64,000 nucleotides of DNA, taken from assembly GCA_020746105.1 (NCBI GenBank), contig CM036619.1:56531135-56595134 (forward strand). The letters are read 5' to 3'. Position numbers and translations under genes: made by a program. The stretch is from Trogon surrucura. Lineage: Eukaryota > Chordata > Aves > Trogoniformes > Trogonidae. A model generated the notes under the pieces. That model saw only the letters and a program-made list of their open reading frames with translations, had not been told where the DNA came from and did not search any database. Shown in pieces: positions 23,901 to 38,900 of the stretch. Positions within the stretch are counted from its first letter, which is position 1. Each line of letters opens with the position of its first letter.

Positions 23901-26900
23901 AAGCTGGGTGGAGAATTTTGCTTCACATCAAGACCGAAAGTTTCTATTTTAGGCACTCTGGAAAATCACTGTGTACACTTAGGTTTTCCATAACATTTGC
24001 TTGGAACAGTATTTTTCCGTTTGGCTGAGGAAGCATTTTAAATGGTGCTCTTTTCAAACTACCTCCTGAAGGAGGCCTATGCATTAAAGCAGCAGGCTAC
24101 TAGGAAAAAAAGCTGCAACTTGTCTGAACAAACTAAAAAAATAAAAAATAATATGAAAAATTAGGTCTCAGAAGGAAACTCATACTTGTTTTTCCTCATT
24201 CATTAGCACTGTATTTCAATCACAACTTATGTATTTTCTAGATACAGCATTATACTGAATTGAGTTTTAGAAATCACGCAAAACTACAAGAATCACAGAA
24301 GAAAGTGAAAATAAGAGTTCTTTTTCTTCTTTTTGGAAATACCTTCAAAAAGGAGTTGCCAGAATAAAATAACACAATTCCACCTATCTTGATTTCCAGA
24401 TCACATGAAACCACATTTCCAGGCCTACAATATATTCCAGCCAACATCTCCAGAACCTGGGCAGACATTGATCTGCACACATTAACCTTCAGTTTTAGCT
24501 TTAGATTTCACAAATCACTATCCTAAACTACTCCAAAATCATAGAAATAATTAATTCTTCTTTCCTCGGTGATAAAAAAACATTGAAATTTCCCCTAGAA
24601 TTTGACACCATTTTCTCACACAAGCAAAATGCCAACACTCATTTAGCTACTCCAACCATATACACTTGGGTTTCCTATACAAATGTGTAGTTTGCTTATC
24701 TCTGCAGAGGCTTCAGTTCACTATGAAGAAGTAAAGCACCATGGTTAGCTGTATACTGGAAATTAAAAGGCAATTACTGCAGAGCTGCACGGTATAATAG
24801 CAACTGATTTCTCCAGAATAGTTTTATATGAAGCAATTATTCCAGAGCCAGTTCACAACTAGACTTGTTTCACAATAGCTGACTCTGCAACAATGCACAG
24901 TATTTAGAAGGAATTTGACAAAGCTTTCATTATCCCCAAACGACCATTCTGGAAAATAAGCAGCAGTCAATTTACCCTACATTTGTGAGCGGCTGTGAGG
25001 TTTTTGTGTTGCAGAAGTCTATATGAAGAACAACTACTGGTGATATTAATGCTGCCTTAACTGACAATTTTGAAGAATGTTCTAAGTACCCCTGAATATT
25101 AATGATATAATAGTCTTATTAAGGGCTGTGAATAAGAAGTCAAAGTGTAAAAGCATAGCTTTGCATTTACACTTCTTTTAGAAAAAAGATTGGTGAAAGG
25201 CAAATGAAAGTGCTGATTTATATGTACTAGAGATAAACAAGCAGCAGAAAACAAACCTTCATGCCCTTCCCCCTGCATAGATCTCCATCTCTGTACTCAA
25301 CCTAAATATAAGGTCCACAGTATACTAAGATGCCAATCTGCCAACAGTATGGCAATAGTACTGGATGTGCATACATCTACTCTCAAACTGAATGTCATTT
25401 GCATGAGCAAAGTCAAAGTTTAAATAAATTCTGCATTTATCAACTCAAACTTTATATCCTTTTCCCAAATACAGCTTTCCCTTCCTCTCTTTTTCTTTCC
25501 CTTCTAGTGTAATCCATGTTTTCCCTTTCAGCTTCTTTCATTTCCTGTTTCATCTGTCGCTCCAACTTTCCCACCTTTTTTGAAGACAATCTAGAAAATT
25601 TACACCAGTGAAAACGTGCTGTGACCAGAGCCTGTCCCTTTTAGCTTAGGAGTCCATCAGAAAGACCAGTATGTCTAACCAGAAATGGACTTCGCTACTG
25701 ACTAGCAGAGTGAGGAGTGAAATACAGACTAATGAGGGAGGATGAAGACACAATTAGTCATCCATCAGATGCATGGAGACACAATCAGAAGCTGTGAGAA
25801 GAGATACGGAAAATCCTGAAACATAAAGATGGCAGGAGGGGAGAAAACACAGGTGGAACTATTGACAGCTGGGCAAAGTAAATATTAGCATTCCCATTAA
25901 TGCTGCTTACATATGAAGATTTTGTTAAATGGAATGCTGCGAGATGTGCTGTTCCACAGGTATCGTTGGCATCTCTCACTACACCAACAACAATAATTGG
26001 AATGGTCTTGCTAACATAGGTTAAGCACACTATTAAGTAATTAAGGTTGTGAGGCCATCCACATTAAGCCTGATTGTACAGCTTCAAAACTTAATGACCA
26101 ATTAGCCTAATTAATGTTTTTAAAATCAGTTAGTTTTGCAAACTGCATTCACAACTTTTTCTATGCAGTTAAAAAAAAGGCTACTTTTCACTCGGGAGAA
26201 AAAAATAAAAACTAGTTGGTTATATTCAAGCAAATAAGCACCAGTCCCTCCAGGAAGTCACTTTCTTTTTCCCCATCATTTCTTTAGAAAGATATCTATA
26301 TGCACCTATTTTATAGGACAGTAAAATACCACATATATTTTAGAAATTAATATATAGTGTCCCTCTCCTTCTATGACTGGGTGACCCGCCTAGTGGATGA
26401 GAGGAAAGCTGTGGATGTGGTCTACCTTGATTTCAGCAAAGCCTTTGACGCAGTCTCCCAAAGCATCCTCCTGAAAAAGTTGGCAGCCCACAGCTTGGGC
26501 TTGGACGGATGCACCCTTCGCTGGGTAAAGAACTGGTTGGATGATCGGGCCCCAGAGAGTGGTGGAGGCTGGTGAAGGGACTAGAGGGAAAGTCCTGTGA
26601 GGAGAGGCTGGGGGAGCTGGGGGTGTTTAGCCTGGAGGGGACTCAGAGGGGACCTGATCACTCTCTACAACTGCCTGAAGGGAGGGTGTAGTCAGGTGGG
26701 GGTCGGGCTCTTCTCCAGGGCAACCAGTGACAGGACTGACAGGACGAGAGGGCACGGCCTGAAGCTTCATCAGGAGAGGTTTAGGTTGGATCTCAGGAAG
26801 CACTTCCTCACGGAGGGGGTGGCCAGGTATTGGAATGCACTGCCCAGGGAAGGGGTGGAGTCACCGTCCCTGGAGGCGTTTAAGGAGAGGCTGGATGTGG

Positions 26901-29900
26901 CACTTAGTGCTGTGGTCTGGCTGATGTGATGGTGTTGGGTCATAGGCTGGACTTGATGATTTCAGAGGTCTTTTCCAGCCTCAACAATTCTGTGATACCA
27001 GGGCACAGCAATTCCTGTGTTCCGTCAGCACTGGGAGCAGCTCATTTCCAGTACCACCTGAAGTGGTTATTTCTTTCCCGGTAGAAACATACTAGTGGTC
27101 TTAAGACTGCAAAACCACATATAACCTGGAATTAATTCATTAGAGTCTGAACTGCCCTGTCAGGGGAAGACCCACTTTGTAACATCTGTATGTGCAGTTA
27201 CACAATGACAGTCAGAATTCTCCTTCACAAAATACATTTTGCTACGACTTGCTGTCTGTCTACTTGCAACCTGCACACCAGCTGTTGACAGATGTTGAAA
27301 CATCACTTAGCATTCTCTAGGTATAAGCAATACTTAATTCTTCCCCCCAAAATAAACTTTCACAAGTTAGTGATATTGATAAGACACTACTCAGAGTCCA
27401 GATGAGTTCTCACCAAAAGCTATTTCTCTGAGATTTTTTTGTCAAGTGTTTTAAAAATAGTTTAAGAGTTGACACTTGCCTTTGCTGTGATATCTCAAGA
27501 ACTTTAGGTCTTGGCCAGCCAGTTACTGTGTCAAAATCTGTGCCATTCATATCAAAATACAGTGTCATGATTTTTTCTGTCTTTCATCTTACAAGAATAT
27601 ATTTGGACCCAGATCTTTTTCCAGTGAAGATTAATTTTTATTTTGCATTAATGCAGTGTTTAGCACAATAGAGATCACACTTAGCTTCCAAAAGTGTTAT
27701 CACAGGGCATGAATAAAAATAACTGTTCTGAAATTCTCTTGCTTTCAAACAATCATTTCTCATTGTAGCCCCAGATTATTAAAAAAAACCCACCAAAACT
27801 AACAAAAAAAAAAAGCTAAAACACACCCAAACAAAAAATTAAAAAAATAAAATAACCAAACATTTTTTTTTCCAAGCAAAGACCATGTCTGAAAAAAAAT
27901 CTGTGCAACTACAGTATTTCTGAAGCCACAAGCTGTTTACAAGATAGAAGATTGCTCAGACAACTTTAGGACAGTTGGTGTTTCTAGTTCACTGCAGTAC
28001 CCACATGCTAGGTAACACAGCAGCAGCACAAACACAGTATGGATAGCGGGTACCCCGAGGACACTCTAATTCAAACCTCATTACACCAAACCCCTTGCTT
28101 TCTGTGACTCTGTTTGACAAGACAAATATCTCCAATTGTTAAAAAATGAGCATAAGACTAATGTGCATCACCTGTAAGAAATAAGAAGACCTGTGCACAG
28201 TTTAGTTTGACTTCTCAATAGTTTGTTTTAATTTATGCTTTTAAACATGAAGGTTTGACTGCAGGATGGCTCTAGCCATAGAGGTATCTGGCTCTAGCCA
28301 AGCAAGTAAAAATGCACAGATGCCTTCATATTTCCTTATTTCAAATTCAGGGGTTTTTTTTGTTTCATAGAACAAGCTGAAAAATAAACATTAATTGAAA
28401 AGAGCATCAGATAAGAGAAAAATTAAAAACAAGTACAGTAATAGCAACCTTAACTAAAATATAAAAAAAAATCACAACCCCAGAAAAGCCCAAAACAAAA
28501 TAAAACTGAAATAAACAACAAAAAAACCAAACTGTGCTGCAGTTTGAATAATACTCAAGCACATATATTAAGAAGATGCAAAGGAGATCTAGTTCCCTAA
28601 TGAATTTTCACATGATTTAAGATAAAAACCTGTCTTACAGAAACAGGCTAAGTCCAATACTGCAACTGCTCGAGGCACAAAATGCACAGCTATGTCTGCA
28701 GAAATTTAATTTGTGGGACAGCTGCAGAATCCAGTGCTACTAGTTTGGCAGATGGGAGACAACTTGTACAATGCAGGGAAAGCCTGAAATGCTGCTCTTA
28801 CCAACGCTGAGAAAATACCAGTCTGACTAAAAATGTACTCCACCCTCCTGCTAAAGGAAATAAATTGATTTGAGCTCAACTCTTGGTTTCCCTTTCATTG
28901 CCACCTAAACAAACTTCAATTTGACATGCTTAGTTGGTCAACAATGAAAAGCCTAAGGCTACAAAGTTGCTGCACAAGGCAATTTTCCTCTGGACACATC
29001 TGTCCTATTTTTCAAACTTGAAATGAAGCTTCAGGAAGTTTCAGATGCTCAAAACCGTTAACATGATCCCGCAAACAAGCACTGTATATACAGATTTCTT
29101 TGCTAGGAAAGCACTCTAGAAACAGCAACACACTACTGTTTCAAATTAAAAGACAAACTTAATCTTAACTGTATAGTGATATTTTTTTTTCCTCTTAAAA
29201 GAGGATACTCTTATGTTTATAACAGACTGTTTTCCCTAGCTAAGCAATGATGTTCCATCAGAAAAAATAATATGCATTTTAAATGAACACAGTAGTGACA
29301 GAATAACAGAAATAAGCAGAATAACTTTTTAGCCTTGGAAAGCACTGTGTTCTGCAATTCTGGAAGAAGGGAGAAAAGCTAATAGACATTAAAAAGAAGA
29401 AACATTTCCTTCTCAAAAAGATAATGTAAGTTTCTCTCCGTAGAAACCTTATAGTGACAAGAATGAACTTCAGATTTTCTCTAATGTTTTGCTGTTCAAA
29501 CATTCCTTCTGGTGCTCTTATCAGCTATGTTGAAATCAAGACTTTCATTCTTTCTAGAACATTTTCAATCTGAAATTTTGTTGCAGCTCTGTTGTCCTGG
29601 GTTTAGCTAAAAACCCAGTCCTGTTTAGTGATTTTTACTTTCCAGTTTAGTGTCTTCTCAAAGGCTGCACGTTCTGAAGTCAGCAGCATGTTTTTGCAGA
29701 CAGTGTGTGCTACTGGCAGTGATAACGCCTGATATTTACAATCACTGCCTGGGACTGGTATGTAGAAAGACTCTTGCTTATACTTATTCCTACAGGGACC
29801 AAGGCCACTGCTGGCTCTTGTGTGCCACGCTGGGGGTGCTGGGTAGTAAGAGGGGGGCACAAGAAGTAAAAGGTGGCACCTCCGGGGGGTAATAGACAGG

Positions 29901-32900
29901 ACAGGTGACCAACGAGAGTATTCCATCCCATATACGTCATATTTAGTATAAATTGAGTGATCACGAGAGTTTTCGGCCCTTTTTTGCCCTTTTTGTTTGT
30001 CCCCTTTTCGGCCTTTTCGTCTTTTTTTTCTGCAATGGTCGGTCTCCAGAGAGGACTCCATCTGACCTCCTGATTTTGATCCGGATCCTGAGTTCCCGAA
30101 TCCAGCTCCCTGTATCCAGCTCCCGCCGCCGCTGAGCCTGGGGCTTCCCCAGTGCCTCCTGCTCTGCAGCACCAGTGGGGATTTCTATCGGGGGAGGGAG
30201 TCGGGTTTGATATCGGGCTATTATCTATAGTTGTATATAGTTCTTTAGTTTTATCTTTTTACCATTATTCCTATTACTTTCATTAAAGCTGTTCTAGTTT
30301 TTTTTTCCTCCTCTAATCCGTAAGTCTCTCTGCCTCATTCCATTTTCTCTTCCTGTTTGGGGGGGGGAAGAGGGGGTTAGAGAGCGTCTGTCCGCGTTAG
30401 TGGCCGGCCCAGCCCTAACCCGCGACATCTGTCCAAACCATTTTCCCCTTCATCCACTCCCCCACTGCTTTTTAAGCACTCCTTTTCTTTCACATTTCTT
30501 CTTCATTATCCTCCTAGTTTTGCCTTCTATTCCAAACACCTAATAGTCTCAATATATTCATGACCAAAAAAGCCCCTCTACATCTACGGAACTCTCCTAC
30601 TGATTACTGTATCTATACTTTGCTTAACACTTCCTGCTGCCTCTCTTCACAACTGGTTGGCCAAAAGGGACCAAGGAACAACTTCAGCATTTAAATTTAT
30701 CAAAACTAATAGCAGATTTGCACAAATGTTTTGCAAGATTCTTGTCAAGACGAGAAATTAATCTTTATCTACAAATCTAAAATAATCATATACATCTGCT
30801 GAGTAGATGAAGTACATGATAATTTATTTAAAAATGTACTGATGGAAAGTGGCAAATCTACATCTTGAAGGGGCTCAATTCTGTTGAGAATAGTAAGGGA
30901 AAAAAGTCATCTACAGGGGGATGATTTAGCAAAATTGAATTTTACAGTATTTTATTGCATCTGCAGAAGGGCAGTGTCAATACTGAAGATGAGAAAGACA
31001 TATTGGTCCTGTGCTGAACACAGGTTCAGCAACTCTGACCTTCCCTTATTAACCCAGTAAAATGTTTAATGCTACCTACCTGAATCATCAGCTAATCTGC
31101 TGATTCTCTCCAACACAGCAATACAATCTCTCTCATCATCACTGACTTCCTTCAAAGTGTCCAGCAAACTTCGAGCCACCATTTGCCTAGTTTACAAGAA
31201 AGATTAAAAATTAGCATTATTTGTGTCCAGAAATACAACCAAATGAAAAAAAAAATAGTGCAATCATACAAGCTTCTTACACCGAACAGTAAAATTTCAC
31301 ATAGATCCACTTTTAACTGAGTAAATTCAGTCAGTTCTGCTTTGGGAATTCTTAATTCTGATACCTGATGTAATGATAAATTACTGTTGATTTTAAATGT
31401 AACATTAAAGGTATTCCTTTGGTTCAGAAGGATAAGAGAAACCAGCCACAAAGATAAAAAATAGTAATCATCTGCCAGGCAGGCAGGGCAAAGAGGAGCT
31501 GAATGTTAGAAAGTCAGTGTCAGCCTTTCATCCTCACCTCCAAATTCCCTAACTTGTTCCATACAAAGCAAGACAACACTATTGTCAGAGCAGTTTCAAG
31601 CAGAATTATGAACTTGTTTCACAAAAGCATGAAAAAGCTGAAGGTTTCCATGCTGACTGTGACATTTGGAAGCTAAACTTCATTCAAATGCTATATAGAG
31701 CAATAATATATATAATGTGAAAGTAAGATCTACTAGCTCATATGTGCCTAGGACATATATTAAGCAAAGTAGAAAATGAAACATTAAGAAAATATGAAAC
31801 AAGTCAGAACCAAGTCAGCTACTGCAGTTACTACGAACGCATGAGAAATTTTTCTAAGGATTAACTCGTCAGTGAGAATATATAGTCAAATTTGAGTCTT
31901 TGTCCTCTAAGGTTCTGTTGCAAGCCAATGTTACAAAGTAATGTCCATCAGTTATCCAGAGAGCCCTAAACATTAAGCTTTTAAACCATGCAGCTGGCAA
32001 TATGTGGCAATCAACCTTTCTCCACAACAACAGCCTCCAATGGCATAACTATTTTTTCTTCCCCTCCCTTTTGAACAACATGGGTTGAACATCAATTGAG
32101 AGAGCTAGCAGAATTATCCCAACAGTGGAAGGGGCCAAGGAACAGTGTGCCACATGTTACTAGCTCTTGCACTGCCCCAGAGCTATTTATCAACATACTG
32201 AAACAGCAAGGGGCAAGTGCAAGGTATTTCCAGAACTGAGGTAAACACTGTTAAGATGTAGCCAAGATACAAGCATTGCTGACAAACAGCAGTGCTGTAA
32301 ACAAGAGTCAAAGCGTAGCTAAACTTGATCATGTACACTACAAACAGTGAATGTAAGTGATGGTCACAAACTGGTAAGGAACAGATGGTTAGATTCCTAG
32401 TGTACAGAGGGAGCGCGAGAACTTTACAATTCCATGCAACCGGAGAAACGCAGTAGGTTTTCACGAATTCCCAAAGCTAAGCAGACATTTCAAATTTCTC
32501 AAACTGAAAAATCAATAATTTAAATGTTTTACATTGGCCACTTGCAAAACTCTCTTAAACTAAAACTGTTTTGACACACAGATTAACAAAATCCTCTAAA
32601 AAACTGGAAAAAACTGCTTGCCTTCAACAAATTTCCTCTCCCTCACTCTTTTCAATTTGGTAAAAGTGCAACATCTCAGCAGAGATCTTGATATGGAGTT
32701 GGAAGTTCAGCTATCAAAATCCCAATGGAGGGAAACAGACTACATGACACACAAACCTAGAAGCAGAGTTGACTTGGTCTTTTAAAGGGCTGGAAACCTC
32801 TGAAAAGAAAAGAGGAACAGATGAAGCATATTTCATAAATCAGCCTGCCTGGATGAACATCTCCCCTACATATTAAAAATGGGAGTCGCTGTCTTCCAAA

Positions 32901-35900
32901 CACTATGGGTTCTGACCTAGTTCTGCCACTAATCCAAATAATCTGTCAAAACTCTTCTCATGCCTCCAAGGCGCAAACATACGACACAGCTAAAACTACC
33001 TCACATTTGCCACAGGCTGAGAGCTAGCACGGAGGCAATTAATGCAGAATGACTTGAGCCCTGCAAGCTCACACTTTAACATGCTCCGCTTACCAGAGTG
33101 CAGAGCAGAGAGTAAATAAGGGTCCTTGGTGCCTAGCAGTCCTTCCTTCTCATGCATCCCTCAGCAGGCCAGCTACAGAAAGCCTGCAACACAGGACTGC
33201 AGTGAACTACCGACGCACAGCAGCATAACCTAAGGCCAGCGGGAGCTCTCCCCAGCAGCTCGTCAGGAGAGTACCAAGGAAGCATTTGTGGAATTGGACC
33301 AGAGCTCTGTAGGATGACCCGTCTGGGCTAGATATAAACCAACAAAAATAGGCCAACATGCTTCACTGCTCAAGAGGCAAGGAGATACCTCCTGTGACAG
33401 GGAAAAAGAAGAGGAGCACGTTTTCTTTAGGGATAATGACAAGTCCCTATAAACTGCATTCTATCAGGGAATCAGACTCCTTCAAGTACGCAGGTGACAG
33501 AAATTACTCCACCAACATACCTTGTAAGCACGCCTCCCTGCCATTAGTAGCAGAATAAAATGGGGGTAGATTACAAATACTCTGCTTTTATGTCAAAAGG
33601 CAGAGGGACAGGTATTTTGAAGACTCTGCGCGCACAGACACAGTAAGGATTTGTGACTATATACTCAGAGAAGAGCTATAAATATATTTGCTTGGCTCAT
33701 TCAAACTCCTATTATACACTTCTTTGACCTTATTTGGAACCAATATCCGGAGTTCTATGTGGTATAATTACTGTGTACCAATCACCATCATTAGCCCTTT
33801 AATAGATTTCTACTGTAGAATTTAAAAGAGTTCATCTCTACAAGGAGTACACTTAGGAAGTAAGCATACATTAAAATGAAAGAGAAAAAAGAAAAGATAA
33901 TTTTTTCTTTGCCCATTTTTGCAGAACTTTTAAACCAAAATTTGATGACGTTTCATGTTTAAATGAATACTGGTAGTAGTAACTTACCTGGGCACTACCT
34001 TCCCCAATCAATATCAGAAAATATTTTGAATAATCTCCCAATTTTGAAGTCAACATCTTTGTACCCTTCTCAAGAAGAAAGGCTAAATATGCAGATGTAC
34101 ATTCAGCATTGCTGAATTAATTAAGACTTCTCTTAGTGCTCTAGGAAAATTCTGTCCTTTGATAGTTCAGCTTTTATCATTTTAATGCACACTTACAAGG
34201 TAGATTTTCCCAATCTATACTGTGAGAGTTAAACATAAGTAATTTATTTAACATGCATGTATCTAGAAATTCGTGTGCAAAAAAAAAAAACCATATCTTG
34301 AGGTTTATTTCATTTTTACTGAATTTTCATGTTTGATGTACAGTGGGCTCAGAAAGACTGAAACATGAAAACAGAGGAGAGTTAGAGATAGGAGAAATAA
34401 CCTAATTTATCCTAAAATGGGAAGAAGTGTCCTAGTCAGAATGAACGTCACTATAGCTTCAGCTGCATGACCTTGGTATGAGTTTGGTACTTCCTTATTA
34501 TCAGAACCCAAGAAATACACCCAAAAGAGGAAGTTTACACTGGGCTAGGCTGCACAGAAGGTAAGTGAGTAGCAAGGAGAAAAAAACAGAGCTGTGGATA
34601 AGAATTCTCAGTTAACTTGTTGGTTATAATCTGATCATATCTAAATGAAAATAAGGCAAGATAATTTCTTACTCTCTGTTGGATTACCAAGGCATATGCC
34701 AGAGATGCTTCTCAAATCTGGTCTGAAGGCTGCCTCTTCATTAATAAAAACATAACCAGAGTCCCACTTGCCTTGGTTTTCAGATACATTCAGGTCATTT
34801 ATTGTAATATTTGTCAGGTTCTCCTCCATTCTCATAGACTAAGACAGCAACTCCTTCCCCATTTTGAGAAGTTGTTAAAAGATTCCCTACCTCACTCTGG
34901 TTTTTTTCAGTTCATCTTGTCACAAATTGTACATATTTAAATGAAGAAGCAATTCCTATTTGCAAGTTCCAAGTCCAATCTGCTAAAATTTCTTAGGATG
35001 CAGACACAGATCCATTTCCAGAGTAGCTGACTTTGGCCTACAGACACCAGCTGAGAAACCATGAATGCTTAACAAATTCACCTAAAGGAGACTAGGCTCC
35101 TGTAGCAATTACTAAAAATCACTTCACTTTAATAATTCAATACAGTCACATCCTGCAAACGAGATGCATATGTAGAAGACTAAAAAGATAGAAAATAAAA
35201 ATTAAAAAATTATGCAGACTTAAAATGAAATTTAAACATTTAAAAAACACAACTCACACTAAAAGCAAATTCATCCATTTAAATTAAAAAAAAAAATCCT
35301 TAACCTAATTTACCTAGGCTCAATGACTACTTTTCAAGGGCTTCTGCATCTATAATTTGAAACTTCCACACAAATGCAGGTTCAAGGTCACAGAAACAAC
35401 CACAGCATTATTAACTCTATCATAATGTTAAACTATATGTATGTAATTGGATGTGATTATACCATACTAAGAGACATAAGTTAAATTACATTTAAGTTGT
35501 TCATTGTTATCTTTTTCCTACGAAAATCTCCAATTCATCTGTCTAGCAAAAATCTCTCCAATTATTCCTGAGATTGACTAATGTTGAATCATCACAAACT
35601 GCCTGCAAGTTTAAGAGTAGGCCTACAATGAGAGCAAGAATTAAACAATATGTTTACACCAGCAAAAAAAAAAACAACACAACAAAATACAAACAAGCAA
35701 ACACACACGCAAAATAAACAGGGAAAACTGGGGTTACTCCAGTTACTCCACCCATCTTCCCCTGCAGAAAAGCACAGGCAGGCACAGAGTACAAAAAGCT
35801 GGACAGCAACATCAACACATTTTCAAGCTTATGCACACCCCACAGCCCATGCAATCCATACTGAAAGACTCAGAGTGGCAGAGTTTTTTCTTAAATAGGC

Positions 35901-38900
35901 AAGTAAATATTAAGAACACTATTCTTGTTTAAATTTCAAGTCACACAACCTGGGTTTCCGAGTTCATTCTCCTCCTTACTCTTTTTTATAACATAATTGT
36001 TACCTATAGCTCTAAAGACTTCCCTTCCTCTCGATGAAAAGTCAACACATAAGAATCCTCTTGTGTTTGGCAAATAGCTGATTTAATCTCAAATTGTAAA
36101 ACATAACAAATTCCTGATTTCAGGAAAACAGAAAACTTTAAAATCAAGCATTTCAGAAGTAATTTATGCATACAGATTTATGACGGTTATAATAAAAGAA
36201 TCATTCCATAACTGTTAGCTTCAGTTCAATCAGAATGAAAACCTTCCAAATGGAGGTATGTTCATACATGTAGTATGGCATTTTAAGTACACTTCACAAT
36301 GACTGAAATTAAGCACAGGGCTAAACACTTAGAGAACCCAGGCCATAAACAACAAAACAAAGGCTAATCTACAAGGTGGCTGATCATAGACTTATCCTCT
36401 GCATACTACCAAACTAAGAATTCACCACAAAAGCAAACATGCTTTATTACTTACTTGGAACCCGAACTAAACTACATTAAAATAAAACATCAGAAAACCT
36501 CAACTTTAATATATTTTATACATTTCTGTGATCTTCTAACCATTTACAGTTACAAGTGAAATAAATACTGGTTTTGAATTTCTCCATTCCATTGCAGAGT
36601 GTCTGTGTACAGAGGATGGGGGGTGTGTCTGAAGTATACTACAGTATCTCTGCTTTTAAATGAAACAATTAGCTCAGTGGCATTACAGATATAAAAAGGG
36701 AGAAATGCAGACCACGGTATTAACTGGGCAAGTTTGTTTTTCAACAACCAGAAGTAGCAATACCCAAATCATAAACTAAGAATGAGAACGATTCTGCAGA
36801 ATGCTCATTGGGTTCCCCTGGCAATCTACAGTGCTGTTCATTATCCTCTTCTGACTTTCATAAATATTTTGTTAAAGTCACTTTCCACACAGTTACGTAA
36901 ACACTTTACTATTATCACCTAGTCCAGTGTCTACAGGAATATTAGCATCCACTGAAACAATGTGGTCCAGTTAACGAAGTTCTACATGTCCTAAACTACA
37001 ATTGCTTAAAAGGTAAGCACATGTTTTTCTGTTACCATTAGTATTTTGCTCTCTGTAAGTAGAAGCAAACAGAAGCAGGAGTGGAAACTGAAGAATCTAG
37101 TAAAGTTGTGTTTGTTTTTTGTTATTTGTATTTCATACAAATTAGCTTCAGTCAGATTTGAACCAGATAAACAGTTTGCATACCATTAGCCAGATAGGAC
37201 ATGTAAAAAGCATACCTGTTAAATATGTTCTCGCTTGCAGCGTACTTGTCCAGTCTTCCCAAAGGCGTCAACATTTCATCTTGTGAGACAAAGTCCAGGG
37301 CTGAAGGTATAATAATCACATCAGACTCTGAGCTGTAGTCATCCACACCAACTATCAGAGACATCAGAAATATTCCTTACAATCACAGTACTTTAACACT
37401 AAAATGATGTCTGTCGTTGGTCTGAAATACCGGAGTCCAGGCAAGGTCCCACCGACAACATATTTACTCAGCACAACATATCACCCCCCCAGCTTACCTC
37501 AGCCCCCACAAAGCCTTTCTATACAAGAGTGATTGATGCCATACAAGTTGGACTAAACAGATTTTAAGTCTTTTTCTCTAAATTCCCAAATATGTTTCAC
37601 TAAGTAGCCAAGGCTCGTGATTTTTTTAGCCAAAAACCAGTATTTTTGTCTTGTATTTTTATCAAGCAAGTGATTTTTAGATAACCTAAAGTCAGATTTT
37701 TGAAGACATGTAGACTACAATCATAGTTGCAATTGGCCCAGACATAGAAAGTTAATACAATGTCACCCAAGAGAACAAAAAAAAAGTTTTTTTAAAAAAC
37801 AAAAATCTAAATGAATCCTGTTAAAAAGTTCAAGTGTGTGTTGTTGTATCTGACTACTAAATAAAACAGGTACAATTCACCTACTGCATAATTATTAAAC
37901 AATGTATTATTAGAGAACTTGATATAAACAGACACCTTTATCAACATGGAACCACACTAAAGTGGAAAAACAGTCCATCCCTACTCTGCAGAGCTGCTTT
38001 CGGAATTAAGATTTGAACTACCAGCTACCTGCCCTCTAAACCGCTCAAAAACTCAGTCCCATAACAAATAGACACTTAAGGCTGAAAATGCCATCACTTA
38101 CTTGCAAAAACTACCCCATGTCATCTGCTTCACTTTTGAAAATACAACACTACAGCACACTACAACTATTCTTCACTCTAGCCAAGTTTCTCTGAAAAGC
38201 CTTTTGAAAACCAGAAAATAGAGATGGGCAGAAGACAAAGACAGATCAGGAAGCCCAATGATTTTTTTTTAAAAAGTGAACTCTACGGAGGAAAGAAAAT
38301 AAAAGATTATTGTCCTCCTACCTTCCAAACAACTACGTTACATAAATTGGTTACCAGACCACTATTTTCAACGTCCAGAATACAGAAGCAGCTACCATTT
38401 TCTGAATGTCTATCTTAACATATTTCAAATGTCAAAAGATCTAACAACAAACTTCTCCAGAGCAGACTTATTTTTAGACCTAAACTAAGTTAACAGCATC
38501 CCTTTACCAATACACAAATTCATTGTCCAGATAGAGAATCAATTGACACTGATATGTATAAAAATACATTTATATATATGTAAATTCCGCCCCTGAAGGA
38601 GGGTCCAAATTCTGCAGTTGCTGATAGCACTTGAAATCCTTGCCAGAAATCAAATGAAGAAGTGATGGAAGAAGAGCAAGTGCGTAAGAAGAATCTGGGA
38701 GACAGGGGCGAGAAGGGAAGTGTTCTAGCAGCTGTGAGACAAAGTAGATGGAAAAGTAATCTGGGAAGAGGAACTCTTGGATACATTGAAGATAGAGGAC
38801 AACAAACTGGCGAGAGAGGAAGGGAAGGCTCAAAAGAAAGGTCAGCTTCATGAAGCTATCGCAGCACAAGGGGAAAGCACTCAAAAAACCCAGGTTTATA

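Larger units (their letters stand above)
20293..31079 (-). other. PPP4R1: PPP4R1 intron 4 (10.8 kb)
   Basis: Holds the ERVL solo LTR (29593-30427), an internally deleted CR1 (26345-26998), and A/C-rich patches near 27.78-27.86 and 28.46-28.53 kb. A less AT-rich stretch at about 21.6-22.3 kb has no recognisable coding content. The rest is ordinary AT-rich intron. Confidence 0.85.

Noticed and set aside
29603-30172. 189-codon minus-strand open frame
   Set aside because: It lies inside the solo LTR and runs antisense to it; no viral or cellular similarity is recognised.
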